Under the pieces are notes generated by a model. The model saw nothing but the letters and a program-made list of their open reading frames with translations. It was not told the DNA's origin and ran no database searches. Made by a program: the position numbers and the translations under genes. From assembly GCA_947503555.1 (NCBI GenBank), contig CANNEE010000022.1:1-49771 (forward strand): a DNA stretch of 49,771 bases, read 5' to 3'. Of this stretch, positions 8,245 through 18,577 are shown piece by piece; the first letter of the stretch is position 1, and each line of letters opens with the position of its first letter. The DNA is from an uncultured Shewanella sp. GTDB taxonomy: Bacteria; Pseudomonadota; Gammaproteobacteria; Enterobacterales; Shewanellaceae.

Positions 8245-8637
8245 ATGGCTGCAACTCAGTACTACGGCACTGGCCGTCGCAAAACATCAACTGCTCGCGT
8301 TTTCGCTAAAGCAGGTAGTGGTAACATTCTAGTTAACCAACGTCCTTTGGACGAGTACTTTGGTCGTGAAACTGCACGTATGGTTGTTCGTCAACCATTA
8401 GAGCTAGTTGAAATGACTGAAAAGCTAGACATCTATGTAACTGTTAAGGGCGGTGGTACCACTGGCCAAGCAGGTGCAATTCGTCACGGTATTACTCGTG
8501 CACTGATGGAGCTAGATGAAGCATTGCGTCCTGCACTACGCAGCGCTGGTTTCGTTACCCGTGACGCTCGTAAAGTTGAGCGTAAGAAAGTGGGTCTACG
8601 TAAAGCACGTCGTAAGCCACAATTCTCTAAGCGTTAA
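8245..8637 (+). CDS. rpsI: 30S ribosomal protein S9
   Basis: 130 residues, full length, ending in the conserved basic tail ([11 protein letters not shown]) that reaches the P-site tRNA in the 30S subunit. Opening [15 protein letters not shown] and the [15 protein letters not shown] segment are diagnostic. It is preceded by GGGAG at 8231-8235 and is the second gene of the rplM operon, closed by the terminator at 8655-8682. Confidence 0.98.
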   Translation: MAATQYYGTGRRKTSTARVFAKAGSGNILVNQRPLDEYFGRETARMVVRQPLELVEMTEKLDIYVTVKGGGTTGQAGAIRHGITRALMELDEALRPALRSAGFVTRDARKVERKKVGLRKARRKPQFSKR

Positions 8638-8654
8638 TACGCCACCGAGATTGC

Positions 8655-8682
8655 AAAAAACCCGGCCTATGCCGGGTTTTTT
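8655..8682 (+). terminator. Terminator of rplM-rpsI
   Basis: A 12-bp stem (8655-8666 with 8671-8682) with a CTAT loop, a GC-rich core and a T6 run, 18 bases after the rpsI stop. Confidence 0.95.
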
Positions 8683-9126
8683 CTTGCCTGAAATTTGTAT
8701 ATTGGGCTAGTTTTCGTTAGCGCTTAAGTTGAGCTTTAAAGCTTAGGTTTATGTCTCTATTTAGTGCTAAGAGAGGCTTTGGAACACCAATTGCCTGATT
8801 GCTCTCTTCAAAGGGCTATGAATAGTAATAAGCTTTTCGGATATTGTGTGAACGCGTATTAAGTTCGCGGCTTGTATTTCTCGAGTAAATAGACATTAGT
8901 TTTGGTGAAGTTTGTATTTGAGCCAAAGTGATGTCCTCTTTAGATTAGAGTCGTTGTCTAAGACGAAAAACTCGTATCAAGTCGAATTTTCCTGAATAGA
9001 TTAACTGTTCTCATTAAAAGACGTAAATTAGAACGCACCGTTCTCATTTGAGAATAATTTGGGGCTAAAATTGATTGCCGATTAATTCGGCTATTTGATG
9101 ATTGTTTTATATAGGAAATTTAACTT
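8683..9126. other. 444-base intergenic region upstream of yjeT-purA
   Basis: No reading frame longer than about 15 codons with a ribosome binding site is visible. The right end holds a cluster of small palindromes: GAACG-CAC-CGTTC at 9031-9043, overlapping TTCTCA-TT-TGAGAA at 9041-9054, and GCCGA-TTAAT-TCGGC at 9077-9091. The word GTTCTCATT occurs twice (9007-9015, 9040-9048). These may be operator sites or a leader for yjeT-purA. No PurR-type palindrome is seen. The left 300 bases show nothing I can name. Confidence 0.4.
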
Positions 9127-9315
9127 ATGGCTTTTGAACAATGGATGGTGGCATTGGGGTTAGTTTTAGTGCTTGAGGGAGTGGGTCCCTGTTTATTTCC
9201 CAATAAATGGCGTGCCTATATGATGGAGCTTTCTAAACAAAATCAAAGTGTTTTGCAAAGAATCGGTGGTTCGCTATTAGTTGCGGGAATAGTTTTATTG
9301 GTTATTTTTTCATAA
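9127..9315 (+). CDS. yjeT: DUF2065 (YjeT-like) small membrane protein
   Basis: A 62-residue protein with two hydrophobic segments (about residues 6-24 and 44-61) joined by a short loop with PNKWRAYM, the pattern of the DUF2065/YjeT family. Its function is unknown. In E. coli, yjeT lies between hflC and purA; here it precedes purA without hflKC. AGGAAA at 9114-9119 provides a ribosome binding site for ATG 9127. Confidence 0.85.
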   Translation: MAFEQWMVALGLVLVLEGVGPCLFPNKWRAYMMELSKQNQSVLQRIGGSLLVAGIVLLVIFS

Positions 9316-9348
9316 AGGGGTTGCCAGCCCCCCACAGTGATCTGTTAA

Positions 9349-10677
<1,329 letters not shown>

Positions 10678-10698
10678 CCTCTAGTATTCATTTGTTAT

Positions 10699-10725
10699 AA
10701 GAGGCCGCTTATGCGGCCTTTTTTG
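10699..10725 (+). terminator. Terminator of purA
   Basis: AGGCCGC/GCGGCCT stem (10702-10708 with 10713-10719), extendable by flanking A-T pairs, with a TTAT loop and a T run. Confidence 0.93.
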
Positions 10726-10755
10726 TGTCTGTAAACTAGCCTGTTCGGATTATGT

Positions 10756-10782
10756 TCAAGAATTAGGTTATAATGCCGATGA
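10756..10782 (+). promoter_or_regulatory. Putative sigma28 (FliA) promoter of motX
   Basis: TCAAGAAT (10756-10763), an 11-nt spacer, then GCCGATGA (10775-10782) match TAAAGTTT-N11-GCCGATAA at 5/8 and 7/8 positions with exact spacing. The -10 ends 34 nt before the motX ATG. A TATAAT (10769-10774) overlaps, so a sigma70 promoter is also possible, but its -35 is poor. Confidence 0.65.
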
Positions 10783-10815
10783 AATAGATATCCTGTTTTA
10801 TTGTTTGAGTTGATT

Positions 10816-11475
10816 ATGCCGCGAATAGCTAAGATAGAGAGATTTTCAACAGTTTTGCTTGCATCGACGGTATTGTTGCTGGCGGCGATATTGAGTATGC
10901 CAAGCTTTGCAGCAACTAAAGCTGTGGATATTTATAGTCAAGAGCAACTGATTGATTTGATTAGAACCAAGCAATATTTAACCCGAGTAAAGGGTGATGA
11001 TTGCCAATTGGTACAAGATATTGAAGCGCGGGCTGAAGTACTCAAACAGCCACTGTATCAATACCTTTGGGCAGAGATGCTTAACTATGGCATTTGTGTG
11101 AAGGCGAACCCGCCACGTGGGATCTCTATGTTAAAAGATGCTGCTGAACAGGGCAGTGCAGAGGCCTTAGTGCGAATCGCTGAGTACTATAACGATGGCA
11201 AGTTTGTCATCCAAGACAAAGAAAGAGCTGTGCAATATGTGTTGCCAGCAGCGGCCAATGGTGATTTGCCAGCACGTATGATGTTAGTAAATCTATTTGG
11301 TCAGGGCTATGGTAGCCCAAGAGATTATGAATATGCTTATCACTGGTTATATAACGAAGTGTTCAGTAGTGATAAGACTAAACATAAAGCGTTAAAACTT
11401 CTTAAGGTGTTAGAAGGCAAGATGCCCGCTAGTGCAGTAGCCAGAGCGAAACAAGAGCACCTTAAAACTCGTTAA
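10816..11475 (+). CDS. motX: Sodium-driven flagellar motor protein MotX (Sel1-repeat)
   Basis: A 219-residue secreted protein with a long signal peptide (cleavage near residue 32, SMPSFA) and Sel1-type tetratricopeptide-like repeats (about residues 80-165: GISMLKDAAEQGSAEALVRIAEYY, then AVQYVLPAAANGDLPARMMLV). MotX forms the periplasmic T ring that holds PomAB stators of polar sodium motors. The location between purA and rnr is the same as for motX in S. oneidensis, and the sigma28-type promoter supports a flagellar role. ATG 10816 is used; a TTG at 10801 is in frame but would only lengthen the signal peptide. rnr follows 41 bases later. Confidence 0.85.
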   Translation: MPRIAKIERFSTVLLASTVLLLAAILSMPSFAATKAVDIYSQEQLIDLIRTKQYLTRVKGDDCQLVQDIEARAEVLKQPLYQYLWAEMLNYGICVKANPPRGISMLKDAAEQGSAEALVRIAEYYNDGKFVIQDKERAVQYVLPAAANGDLPARMMLVNLFGQGYGSPRDYEYAYHWLYNEVFSSDKTKHKALKLLKVLEGKMPASAVARAKQEHLKTR

Positions 11476-11516
11476 TGGAGAGCAGGAATCAGCCTGCTAC
11501 CAATATTGGAAATTGA

Positions 11517-13982
11517 ATGATAAAAGACCCTCATTTTGAGCGTGAACAAGAAAATTACGAAAAACCCATTCCCAGTCGTGAATATATCCTCGACTATTTA
11601 AAGTCACAATCATCTCCGCTTACTCGCGAACGTATTGCTAAAGCATTGAAACTTGAAGATGAAGACCAGTTAGAAGGTCTGCGTCGTCGTTTGCGTGCCA
11701 TGGAGCGAGATGGTGAGCTGGTGTTTACCCGTGGGCGTTGTTACGGCTTACCTGAGCGTATGGACTTACTGTCGGGTACCATTATCGGTCATAGAGATGG
11801 TTTTGGCTTTTTAAAGTTAGATGAAGGAGGCGATGACCTCTTTATTCAAAACCGAGATATGTTGATGTATTTCCACGGTGATAAGGTGCTGGCACAGCGT
11901 GCTGGTGTCGATCGTCGAGGCCGACGTGAAGCGCGTATTGTGCGTTTAGTACAAGAACGTAGCGCACCTATGGTGGGACGTTTTCATGTCGATAGTGGCA
12001 TGGCGTTTGTGATTGCCGATGATAAGCGTATAACCCAAGAAGTCTTGATCCCGAGTGAAGACAAAAATGGCGCACGTCATGGTGATGTTGTGGTGATAGA
12101 GCTGACTCGCCGCCCTGGTCGCTATGTAAAAGCCGCAGGTAAAGTGACCGAAGTGTTAGGCAAACAGATGGCGCCGGGAATGGAGATAGAGATTGCCCTG
12201 CGCAATTATGACTTGCCACATACTTGGTCGAGTGTAATTGAGAAGAAGCTGCGCCGCATTGGTGATGAAGTCACTGAAGAAGATAAGCAAGATAGAGTCG
12301 ATCTACGTCAGCTACCTTTAGTCACCATTGATGGTGAAGATGCTCGCGATTTTGACGATGCCGTCTATGCCGAGACTAAGCCGAGCGGCGGTTGGCGTCT
12401 TTGGGTCGCGATTGCCGATGTGAGTCACTATGTGCGTACAGGTTCTGCACTGGATAACGAAGCACGCAGTAGAGGTAATTCGGTTTACTTCCCGTCTCAA
12501 GTGATTCCTATGTTGCCAGAAAAGCTCTCAAACGGGCTTTGCTCGCTAAACCCTGGCGTTGACCGTCTCTGTATGGTGGCCGAGATGACGATTTCGGCTC
12601 GCGGTAAGCTCTCTGGCTATAAGTTTTATCCAGCTGTGATGCACTCACATGCTCGCCTAACCTACACGCAAGTTGCCGATATGCTAGAAGGCGGCGAGGT
12701 TAAGGAAGAGCATCAAGGGCTAATGCCGCATCTTAAGTGTTTACAGGATCTGTATTTGACCTTAGATGAGACTCGAGCTCAACGAGGTGCTATCGCTTTT
12801 GAGACGGTCGAGACTCAGTTCATCTTTAATAGCGACCGTAAGATTGAATCGATTGAGCCTCGCAGCCGTAACCAAGCTCACAAGATTATCGAAGAGTGTA
12901 TGATTTTAGCCAACGTGGCATCGGCTAAGTTTGTGAAGAAGCATAAAGGTGAAGTGCTTTACCGTGTGCATGAAGCTCCTTCTGAGCAAAAGCTTGCGAA
13001 CTTTAAAGAGTTTTTAGCCGAGAGAGGCCTAACCTTAGGCGGTGGCATGGAGCCAGAGCCAAGTGATTATCAAGCCTTAATGGAGCAGGTGAGTGAGCGC
13101 CCAGACGCCGAGCTGATTCAGGTGATGTTACTTCGCTCTATGCGTCAGGCAATCTATACGCCAGACAATGAAGGTCACTTTGGCTTGGCTTTGGAAGAGT
13201 ATTCTCACTTTACCTCGCCGATTCGACGCTATCCGGACTTAGTCTTACATAGAGTGATCCGTTACCTGTTAGCTAAACAACAGGCTCAGGACAGTGGTGC
13301 TGCAGGAGCTCTAGATAAGTGGACTAAAGACGGTGGTTATCACTATCAGCTCGACGAGTTAGATCAGCTAGGTGAGGAGTGTTCTACTACAGAGCGCCGC
13401 GCCGATGAAGCGACGCGTGATGTCAGCGATTGGCTAAAATGTGAGTTTATGCAAGACCATGTTGGCGATACCTTTGGTGCCGTCATTGCATCTGTGACTA
13501 GCTTTGGTTTGTTTGTCCGTCTAGATGATCTATTTATCGATGGGCTAGTGCATATCTCTAGCTTAGCGAGTGATTACTATCAGTACGATCCAAAGCGTCA
13601 GCGACTCATTGGTGAGTCTAGTGGCCAGATTTATCAGGTAGGTGATGCCGTCAATGTGAAAGTTGCCTCGGTTAATCTGGATGACAGGCAGATAGATCTG
13701 GTCATGATTGGAGATGAAGGTCGCCGCAAACGCAAAGACACTAGTCGCAAACCTATGACCGCAAGAGAGCGCGCAAATCTAGAAGGTGCTAAAATGGCGC
13801 GTTCGGGTCGTGGGGGCAATCGTGGAAGCAAAGGTTCATCCCGCTCAAAATCCACAACTGAATCTAAGTCGGCAACTAAGTCTAAAGCGGGTAAGCAGTC
13901 TGCGGTAAAGCGCAAGGCGAAATCTAGCACTAAGGCCAAAGCAAAAAAGTCAGGCGCAGCTAAGCGTAAAACGAGAAAATAG
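11517..13982 (+). CDS. rnr: Ribonuclease R
   Basis: 821 residues. A 3'-5' exoribonuclease that degrades structured RNA, including rRNA fragments and trans-translated mRNA. Order: N-terminal winged-helix domain (residues about 20-85), cold-shock domains (about 85-235), RNB catalytic domain (about 260-590) with the acidic cluster [15 protein letters not shown]1 domain (about 640-725) and a Lys/Ser-rich tail (about 735-821). The basic tail is usual for RNase R and is not a frameshift artefact. The gene is followed by rlmB after 4 bases, as in E. coli. Confidence 0.96.
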   Translation: MIKDPHFEREQENYEKPIPSREYILDYLKSQSSPLTRERIAKALKLEDEDQLEGLRRRLRAMERDGELVFTRGRCYGLPERMDLLSGTIIGHRDGFGFLKLDEGGDDLFIQNRDMLMYFHGDKVLAQRAGVDRRGRREARIVRLVQERSAPMVGRFHVDSGMAFVIADDKRITQEVLIPSEDKNGARHGDVVVIELTRRPGRYVKAAGKVTEVLGKQMAPGMEIEIALRNYDLPHTWSSVIEKKLRRIGDEVTEEDKQDRVDLRQLPLVTIDGEDARDFDDAVYAETKPSGGWRLWVAIADVSHYVRTGSALDNEARSRGNSVYFPSQVIPMLPEKLSNGLCSLNPGVDRLCMVAEMTISARGKLSGYKFYPAVMHSHARLTYTQVADMLEGGEVKEEHQGLMPHLKCLQDLYLTLDETRAQRGAIAFETVETQFIFNSDRKIESIEPRSRNQAHKIIEECMILANVASAKFVKKHKGEVLYRVHEAPSEQKLANFKEFLAERGLTLGGGMEPEPSDYQALMEQVSERPDAELIQVMLLRSMRQAIYTPDNEGHFGLALEEYSHFTSPIRRYPDLVLHRVIRYLLAKQQAQDSGAAGALDKWTKDGGYHYQLDELDQLGEECSTTERRADEATRDVSDWLKCEFMQDHVGDTFGAVIASVTSFGLFVRLDDLFIDGLVHISSLASDYYQYDPKRQRLIGESSGQIYQVGDAVNVKVASVNLDDRQIDLVMIGDEGRRKRKDTSRKPMTARERANLEGAKMARSGRGGNRGSKGSSRSKSTTESKSATKSKAGKQSAVKRKAKSSTKAKAKKSGAAKRKTRK

Positions 13983-13986
13983 ATAA

Positions 13987-14727
13987 ATGAAAAAACAAGA
14001 TATCATTTTTGGTATTCATGCCGTTGAGGCGTTATTAAAAAATAGCCCTGAGCGCATTATTGAACTATGGTTGCTGCAAGGCCGTCAAGATGAGCGCCTG
14101 ATGCCACTCATTAAAAGTGCTAAGGACTTTGGCATCTCAATGCAGAGTTCGGCTCGCAAGGTGTTGGACACTAAGGCCGATAGCCGTCAACATCAGGGAA
14201 TAGTGGCCAGAGTTAAGCCTGCAAAAGCCCTCACTGAAAATGATTTAGACGCCATGTTAGATGGTGTTGATAAGCCATTTTTGTTGATTCTAGATGGCGT
14301 AACCGATCCCCATAACCTTGGCGCATGCTTGCGTAATGCCGACGCTGCTGGTGTTCATGGTGTGATAGTACCTAAAGATAACTCAGTTGGTTTAACTTCT
14401 GTGGTGAGCAAAGTCGCTTGCGGCGCAGCGGAAACCATTCCTTTGTATCAGGTGACTAACCTTGCGCGCACTATGCGTCAGTTGCAGGAGCGCGGAGTTT
14501 GGATTATCGGTACCGCAGGTGAAGCTGATTGTGAATTGTATCAAGCAGATCTGAATGGGCCATTAGCCATTGCCATGGGCGCAGAAGGAAAAGGCTTACG
14601 TCGATTATCGCGCGAGTCTTGCGATACTTTAGTTTCAATTCCGATGGCGGGTACGGTATCAAGCTTGAATGTTTCGGTAGCAACCGGTGTGTGCTTGTTT
14701 GAAGCCGTACGTCAACGATTAGGTTGA
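13987..14727 (+). CDS. rlmB: 23S rRNA (Gm2251) 2'-O-methyltransferase RlmB
   Basis: 246 residues, SpoU/TrmH class. The N-terminal L30e-like substrate-binding domain (about 1-75) is followed by a SPOUT methyltransferase domain with its three motifs: [18 protein letters not shown] (motif 1), [12 protein letters not shown] (motif 2) and [14 protein letters not shown] (motif 3), which form the knotted SAM site. The enzyme methylates G2251 in the P loop of 23S rRNA. The start is 4 bases after the rnr stop and has no strong ribosome binding site, so it is probably translationally coupled to rnr. Confidence 0.96.
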   Translation: MKKQDIIFGIHAVEALLKNSPERIIELWLLQGRQDERLMPLIKSAKDFGISMQSSARKVLDTKADSRQHQGIVARVKPAKALTENDLDAMLDGVDKPFLLILDGVTDPHNLGACLRNADAAGVHGVIVPKDNSVGLTSVVSKVACGAAETIPLYQVTNLARTMRQLQERGVWIIGTAGEADCELYQADLNGPLAIAMGAEGKGLRRLSRESCDTLVSIPMAGTVSSLNVSVATGVCLFEAVRQRLG

Positions 14728-14781
14728 TAGGTGAGCGCTATCAGATAGCTGCTTGCTAAAGCGAACGAACTAAAGATAGTT

Positions 14782-14817
14782 AAATGCCGATAGGAGAATA
14801 TCCTATCGGCATTTTTG
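14782..14817 (+). terminator. Terminator of motX-rnr-rlmB
   Basis: A perfect 14-bp stem (14782-14795 with 14801-14814), a GAATA loop and T5. Confidence 0.95.
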
Positions 14818-14853
14818 TATTTAATCTCTTTGAGAAATTAACTCAGCATCTAG

Positions 14854-15684
14854 CTACAGACCATCGCCGTTTTCTAACCATTGTCTAAATATTTCATCGG
14901 ATTCCCCCTGACCTTGTAAGATCTGAAGTTGATGATTGATCTGTGTGTATAACTCAAAAGCGCGGGGGGAGGATTTGGCAATAAAGGCGTGAAAAGTGGT
15001 GGTGCCAACCCAGGGGACTTCTATCGCGTCTATATATTCTGAATATTGGTACACGCCTAGCTGTTTACCAGCAAAAATGGGCTCCATGGGAGAAGGAAAG
15101 AAGTCACATCTATCATTATCGATTAAATCTAGTACAGCACTTAAGCTTCTTGCCCTTGTGTCTATGGGATTAGTGATCCCTGCCTTGCGGTGCATTGTGT
15201 AGTTATATCCGAGAATACCGCAAAGGGTATATTCCTTTAGGTCAGCTGCAGATTTGATTACTGGAGCTTGAGGATATTTCTTTCTGGAATAGAAGAGTGC
15301 TTGGCGAGTGCGGTACATGGCAGAGGTAATGTAGTACTTACTGGCTCTATCGTCGTTATATGAGCCATTGAAAAACATCTCATACTTTTGATTATCACCA
15401 AAGGTGTCGACTTCATATAAACAGCGCTTCCACGGCATCATAGTAATGGAATAATTCAGCTTTAGTGCTTTAAAGATACGGTCAAATAAGGCCACGCTAG
15501 CGCCTTCGACTCGATTTGATTCAAGGATATTCTTATCCCGTTTAAAGTAGATATAGGGGGGCCACTCACCGTCGTGGTAACAGATTTGAACCTTAGGCTT
15601 AGTAGTGGCTTGAACTGCGTAACAGTTTCCGAGTAATGCTAGCAGGCACAATATGGCATATTGATGGCGGCAAGTCAGAAACAT
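14854..15684 (-). CDS. Periplasmic solute-binding-like protein (SBP_bac_3 type)
   Basis: 276 residues with a signal peptide (cleavage near Ala/Thr 26-28) and the layout of family 3 solute-binding proteins: an early PPYIYF segment (EWPPYIYF), a central hinge and the repeated GA/GY loops. No transporter or sensor gene sits beside it, and many Shewanella genomes carry such orphan periplasmic proteins of unknown ligand. ATG 15684 has AGGGTGG in front (GTG at 15693 overlaps it), so it is taken as the start. It is the last minus-strand gene before a convergent terminator. The amino-acid-binding character is a family expectation, not seen. Confidence 0.75.
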   Translation of the reverse strand: MFLTCRHQYAILCLLALLGNCYAVQATTKPKVQICYHDGEWPPYIYFKRDKNILESNRVEGASVALFDRIFKALKLNYSITMMPWKRCLYEVDTFGDNQKYEMFFNGSYNDDRASKYYITSAMYRTRQALFYSRKKYPQAPVIKSAADLKEYTLCGILGYNYTMHRKAGITNPIDTRARSLSAVLDLIDNDRCDFFPSPMEPIFAGKQLGVYQYSEYIDAIEVPWVGTTTFHAFIAKSSPRAFELYTQINHQLQILQGQGESDEIFRQWLENGDGL

Positions 15685-15809
15685 ATTTTCCACCCTAAGT
15701 TAGACAATGAAGCTAGTCATATTTTTGAAGTATAGGAGTGCATGATTGGTGGGTAAAACGCCAGAGCGTAAAAATGGGATAGTTTTGGCAAAATGAAATT
15801 GAGTTCGAT

Positions 15810-15836
15810 AAAGGTGAGACAATAAGTCTCACCTTT
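15810..15836 (-). terminator. Hairpin downstream of the DUF481 gene
   Basis: A perfect 11-bp stem (15810-15820 with 15826-15836) and an AATAA loop, 16 bases beyond the DUF481 stop. No long T run follows on the minus strand, so it is a moderate terminator or an mRNA-end stabiliser. Confidence 0.65.
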
Positions 15837-15852
15837 GCCGCTAAGGGGTATT

Positions 15853-16596
15853 TTATTGGAATGTATACAATAGGTTAAAGGTAGTGACTGTATCGGTTTG
15901 TTCACTACCTGCTGGTACCACTTCTGTATATTTGACGTTGGTGCCGATTTTAAATGCCCAGTCTTGAAACAGGGTATTTTTGTAGTGCAAATCTAAGGTG
16001 ATGGTTTTATTTTTCTCACCTGCTTCAGCAGTGAGATCGGCATTGATACTAGTGTACTCTTGAAGCTTGTGCTCAAACTTGGCCGCCGTACGAAGAATCA
16101 GATCCTTTTCTGCTTCGGGATTGGGTATCGCGACTGTGTCAATGGGCAAGTTATAGCGGTAACCTGGTCCTATCTCTAAGCTCATTTTAGTTTTACGATT
16201 GTCTATCGCATCAAAACCGTAACCACTAGAGATGGTGGTAATACGAGTGTAACTACCAAATTGATCCCAAGTGAAGTCTCCACGTCCAAATAGATAGCCG
16301 CCATCCATCTTATAGTTAGACTGGAGCTGTAGGTCATATTTTTCGGCCGTAGTTCTTTCTGAATCAGAGGCGAAATAGGCTTTCAGGGTGCCCTCATGGC
16401 GCGCATCATCTCCATCATAGACTAATTTAGTTCTTCCATTGAAGCTGCTTGATTGAGTATTACCCGTGTTGAGTTGGAATCCTGCCTCAATTTCTGCACT
16501 AAAATCACTTGGCGGCTCTTTATATTCAGGAGGAACTAGGGCGTAAACACTAGGGGAAAGAAGTATAAAACTTAATGAAATAAATGTGTTGCGCAT
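15853..16596 (-). CDS. DUF481-family outer membrane beta-barrel protein
   Basis: A 247-residue protein with a signal peptide (about residues 1-19) followed by alternating beta strands and a C-terminal strand ending in TFNLLYTFQ. The AGFQLNTGNTQSSSFNGRTKLVY opening is typical of DUF481 (YdiY-like) proteins, which begin with a Gly/Asn-rich first hairpin. The role is unknown; the family is salt- or stress-induced in some bacteria. It is divergent from rpsF with 240 bases between. Confidence 0.85.
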   Translation of the reverse strand: MRNTFISLSFILLSPSVYALVPPEYKEPPSDFSAEIEAGFQLNTGNTQSSSFNGRTKLVYDGDDARHEGTLKAYFASDSERTTAEKYDLQLQSNYKMDGGYLFGRGDFTWDQFGSYTRITTISSGYGFDAIDNRKTKMSLEIGPGYRYNLPIDTVAIPNPEAEKDLILRTAAKFEHKLQEYTSINADLTAEAGEKNKTITLDLHYKNTLFQDWAFKIGTNVKYTEVVPAGSEQTDTVTTFNLLYTFQ

Positions 16597-16774
16597 GGTG
16601 TTATTCTTATTAGGGTCGAGCTCTTCGTAGAGGGTATCAATTTGAGATTATCAGCCGTCCGTACGGCGAAAAATAATCATACCTTTATTCCTGTTGAGGT
16701 CAAAGTTATTACTTGAGTTTAGTGGCGGCTTTCTGTATTATTTCGCGCCTAATTCAGTCACTTTAATTTTAGTT

Positions 16775-16836
16775 CCTTGCCTCTATTAGGTTTGACTGAG
16801 CCAACAACGAGGCTAGATAACCGTAAGGAGCAATAA
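16775..16836 (+). promoter_or_regulatory. S6:S18-binding leader motif upstream of rpsF
   Basis: CCTTGCCTC (16775-16783) pairs in two blocks with GAGGC (16809-16813) and AAGG (16825-16828), leaving an 11-nt one-sided bulge (16814-16824) that contains ACCG. The outer block covers the Shine-Dalgarno AAGGAG (16825-16830). A CCG-containing asymmetric loop beside an SD-sequestering stem is the form of the known leader through which the S6:S18 complex represses rpsF operons. Confidence 0.7.
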
Positions 16837-17244
16837 ATGCGTCATTACGAAGTCGTATTTATGGTTCACCCTGATCAGAGTGAACAAGTACCTGGTATGA
16901 TTGAGCGTTATTCAGCAATCTTTAAAGATGCTGGCGGTCAAATCCACCGTTTAGAAGATTGGGGCCGTCGTCAACTGGCTTACCCAATTCTTGAACTGCA
17001 CAAAGCTCACTATGTTCTTATGAACGTTGAGACTACTGCAGAATCAATTGAAGAACTGGAAACAGCTTTCCGTTTCAATGACGCTGTACTACGTAGCATG
17101 GTTATGCGTACTAAAGCTGCTATCACTGAAGCATCTCCAATGGCTAAAGCAAAAGATGAGCGTGATTCTCGTCGTGCTGCTAGCGAAGAGCGTTCTGCTC
17201 CTGCTGAAAAAGCCGCTGAAGAAACTGCTGAAGCTGCAGAGTAA
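16837..17244 (+). CDS. rpsF: 30S ribosomal protein S6
   Basis: 135 residues: the standard S6 core ([18 protein letters not shown] to about residue 100) plus an acidic Glu/Ala-rich tail. S6 binds 16S rRNA as a heterodimer with S18. It is the first gene of the rpsF-priB-rpsR-rplI operon, with AAGGAG at 16825-16830. The tail length varies between species and is not unusual. Confidence 0.98.
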   Translation: MRHYEVVFMVHPDQSEQVPGMIERYSAIFKDAGGQIHRLEDWGRRQLAYPILELHKAHYVLMNVETTAESIEELETAFRFNDAVLRSMVMRTKAAITEASPMAKAKDERDSRRAASEERSAPAEKAAEETAEAAE

Positions 17245-17252
17245 GTTTATCT

Positions 17253-17558
17253 GTGACCACCAATCACTTGGTGTTAGCTGGAACCATTAAACGTTCCAAA
17301 AGCTTTAAAAGCCCAGCAGGAATTCCCCATTATGTGGTGATGCTGGAACACCAATCACAACGTTTTGAAGCCGATTTGCTTAGAAACGTTTACTGTAAAA
17401 TACAGGTGATTATGAGTGGCGAACGCTTTAGTAGCGTTGCAGACAAACTGAAAGTCGGTGTGGAAATACAGGTATCAGGCTTTATCGCTCTACAACAGAG
17501 CCGCAGTGGTCAGAACCGTTTGGTATTACACGCTGAGAATGTCGAATTGAAAACTTAG
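17253..17558 (+). CDS. priB: Primosomal replication protein N (PriB)
   Basis: 101 residues with a GTG start, a single OB-fold domain related to SSB. PriB stabilises PriA at stalled forks and helps load DnaB. The TNHLVLAGTIKRSKSFKSPAGIPH opening and the C-terminal SGQNRLVLHAENVEL strand are typical. It lies 8 bases after rpsF and 12 before rpsR, the usual position in enterobacteria and Shewanella. Confidence 0.95.
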   Translation: MTTNHLVLAGTIKRSKSFKSPAGIPHYVVMLEHQSQRFEADLLRNVYCKIQVIMSGERFSSVADKLKVGVEIQVSGFIALQQSRSGQNRLVLHAENVELKT

Positions 17559-17798
<240 letters not shown>

Positions 17799-17829
17799 GA
17801 CAGTAATTGAATTTAGAGGATTATAGATA

Positions 17830-18282
17830 ATGAACGTTATTCTACTTGATAAGATTGCTAACCTAGGTAACTTGGGTGACCAAGTTTCTGTTAAAGCTGG
17901 TTATGCTCGTAACTACCTTCTACCACAAGGTAAAGCTGTAGTTGCTAACGCTGCTAACACTAAAGTGTTTGAAGAGCGTCGTGCTGAGCTTGAAGCTAAG
18001 CTTGCTGAAGAACTAGCTGCTGCTAACGCTCGTGCAGAGAAGATCGCTGCACTTGAGTCTGTTGTTATCGCTTCTAAAGCTGGTGACGAAGGTAAGCTAT
18101 TCGGTTCTATCGGTAACCGTGACATCGCTGACGCAGTAACTGCTGCTGGCGTTGAGCTAGCTAAGAGCGAAGTTCGTCTTCCACTAGGCGCACTACGTAA
18201 CACTGGTGACTTCGAAGTTGAAGTACAACTACACACTGAAGTTAAAGCTGTCGTTAAGCTATCTGTTGTAGCTGAAGCTTAA
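17830..18282 (+). CDS. rplI: 50S ribosomal protein L9
   Basis: 150 residues: N-terminal rRNA-binding domain ([28 protein letters not shown]), long connecting helix (about 40-75) and C-terminal domain. Last gene of the rpsF operon, with AGAGGA in front. The last 69 bases of this gene and its terminator occur again 187 bases downstream. Confidence 0.98.
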   Translation: MNVILLDKIANLGNLGDQVSVKAGYARNYLLPQGKAVVANAANTKVFEERRAELEAKLAEELAAANARAEKIAALESVVIASKAGDEGKLFGSIGNRDIADAVTAAGVELAKSEVRLPLGALRNTGDFEVEVQLHTEVKAVVKLSVVAEA

Positions 18283-18334
18283 TAGCTCATTGCTTTAGTA
18301 AAAACACCGCCTAGTGCGGTGTTTTTTTATGCCT
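18214..18334 (+). repeat. Direct repeat, copy 1: end of rplI plus terminator
   Basis: The 121 bases 18214-18334 (last 23 codons of rplI, its stop and the terminator) match 18401-18532. The left 37 bases are identical, and the right 77 bases (18258-18334 vs 18456-18532) differ at two positions. In between, 7 bases here are replaced by 18 in copy 2. Confidence 0.95.
18300..18328 (+). terminator. Terminator of the rpsF-priB-rpsR-rplI operon
   Basis: An 11-bp stem (18300-18310 with 18316-18326), a CTAGT loop and a T run. The same hairpin recurs at about 18497-18525 in the duplicated copy. Confidence 0.95.
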
Positions 18335-18400
18335 AAGATTTAATGAAATTAACGAGTGTTAGTGAAAACTCATGTTTAATAACATTGGTGGTATGAGTTG

Positions 18401-18532
18401 GAAGTTGAAGTACAACTACACACTGAAGTTAAAGCTGGCTCTTGTAACTGATAGGGCTATCTGTTGTAGCTGAAGCTTAATAGCTCATTACTTTAGTAAA
18501 AACACCGCCCAGTGCGGTGTTTTTTTATGCCT
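18401..18532 (+). pseudogene. Duplicated 3' fragment of rplI with a second terminator
   Basis: Copy 2 of the direct repeat. It carries the codons [12 protein letters not shown] of L9, then an 18-base segment of unrelated sequence that brings in a stop, then the L9 end and a near-identical terminator (AACACCGC/GCGGTGTT, about 18499-18524). It has no start codon or ribosome binding site of its own, so it is a non-coding relic. Being roughly symmetrical, its hairpin can also end transcription of the minus-strand gene at 18578-18853. Confidence 0.9.
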
Positions 18533-18577
18533 GAACAAAACTGCTTATATTCAAGTTATGCTTGCTATCAGCCAGCT

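Noticed and set aside
13741-13982. Lys/Ser-rich end of rnr as a frameshift product
   Set aside because: Basic low-complexity tails are usual in RNase R and the frame ends right before rlmB.
16654-16667. GCCGT-CCGT-ACGGC hairpin between the DUF481 gene and rpsF as a terminator
   Set aside because: No gene ends there, as both neighbours start in this gap; it may be part of a promoter region at most.
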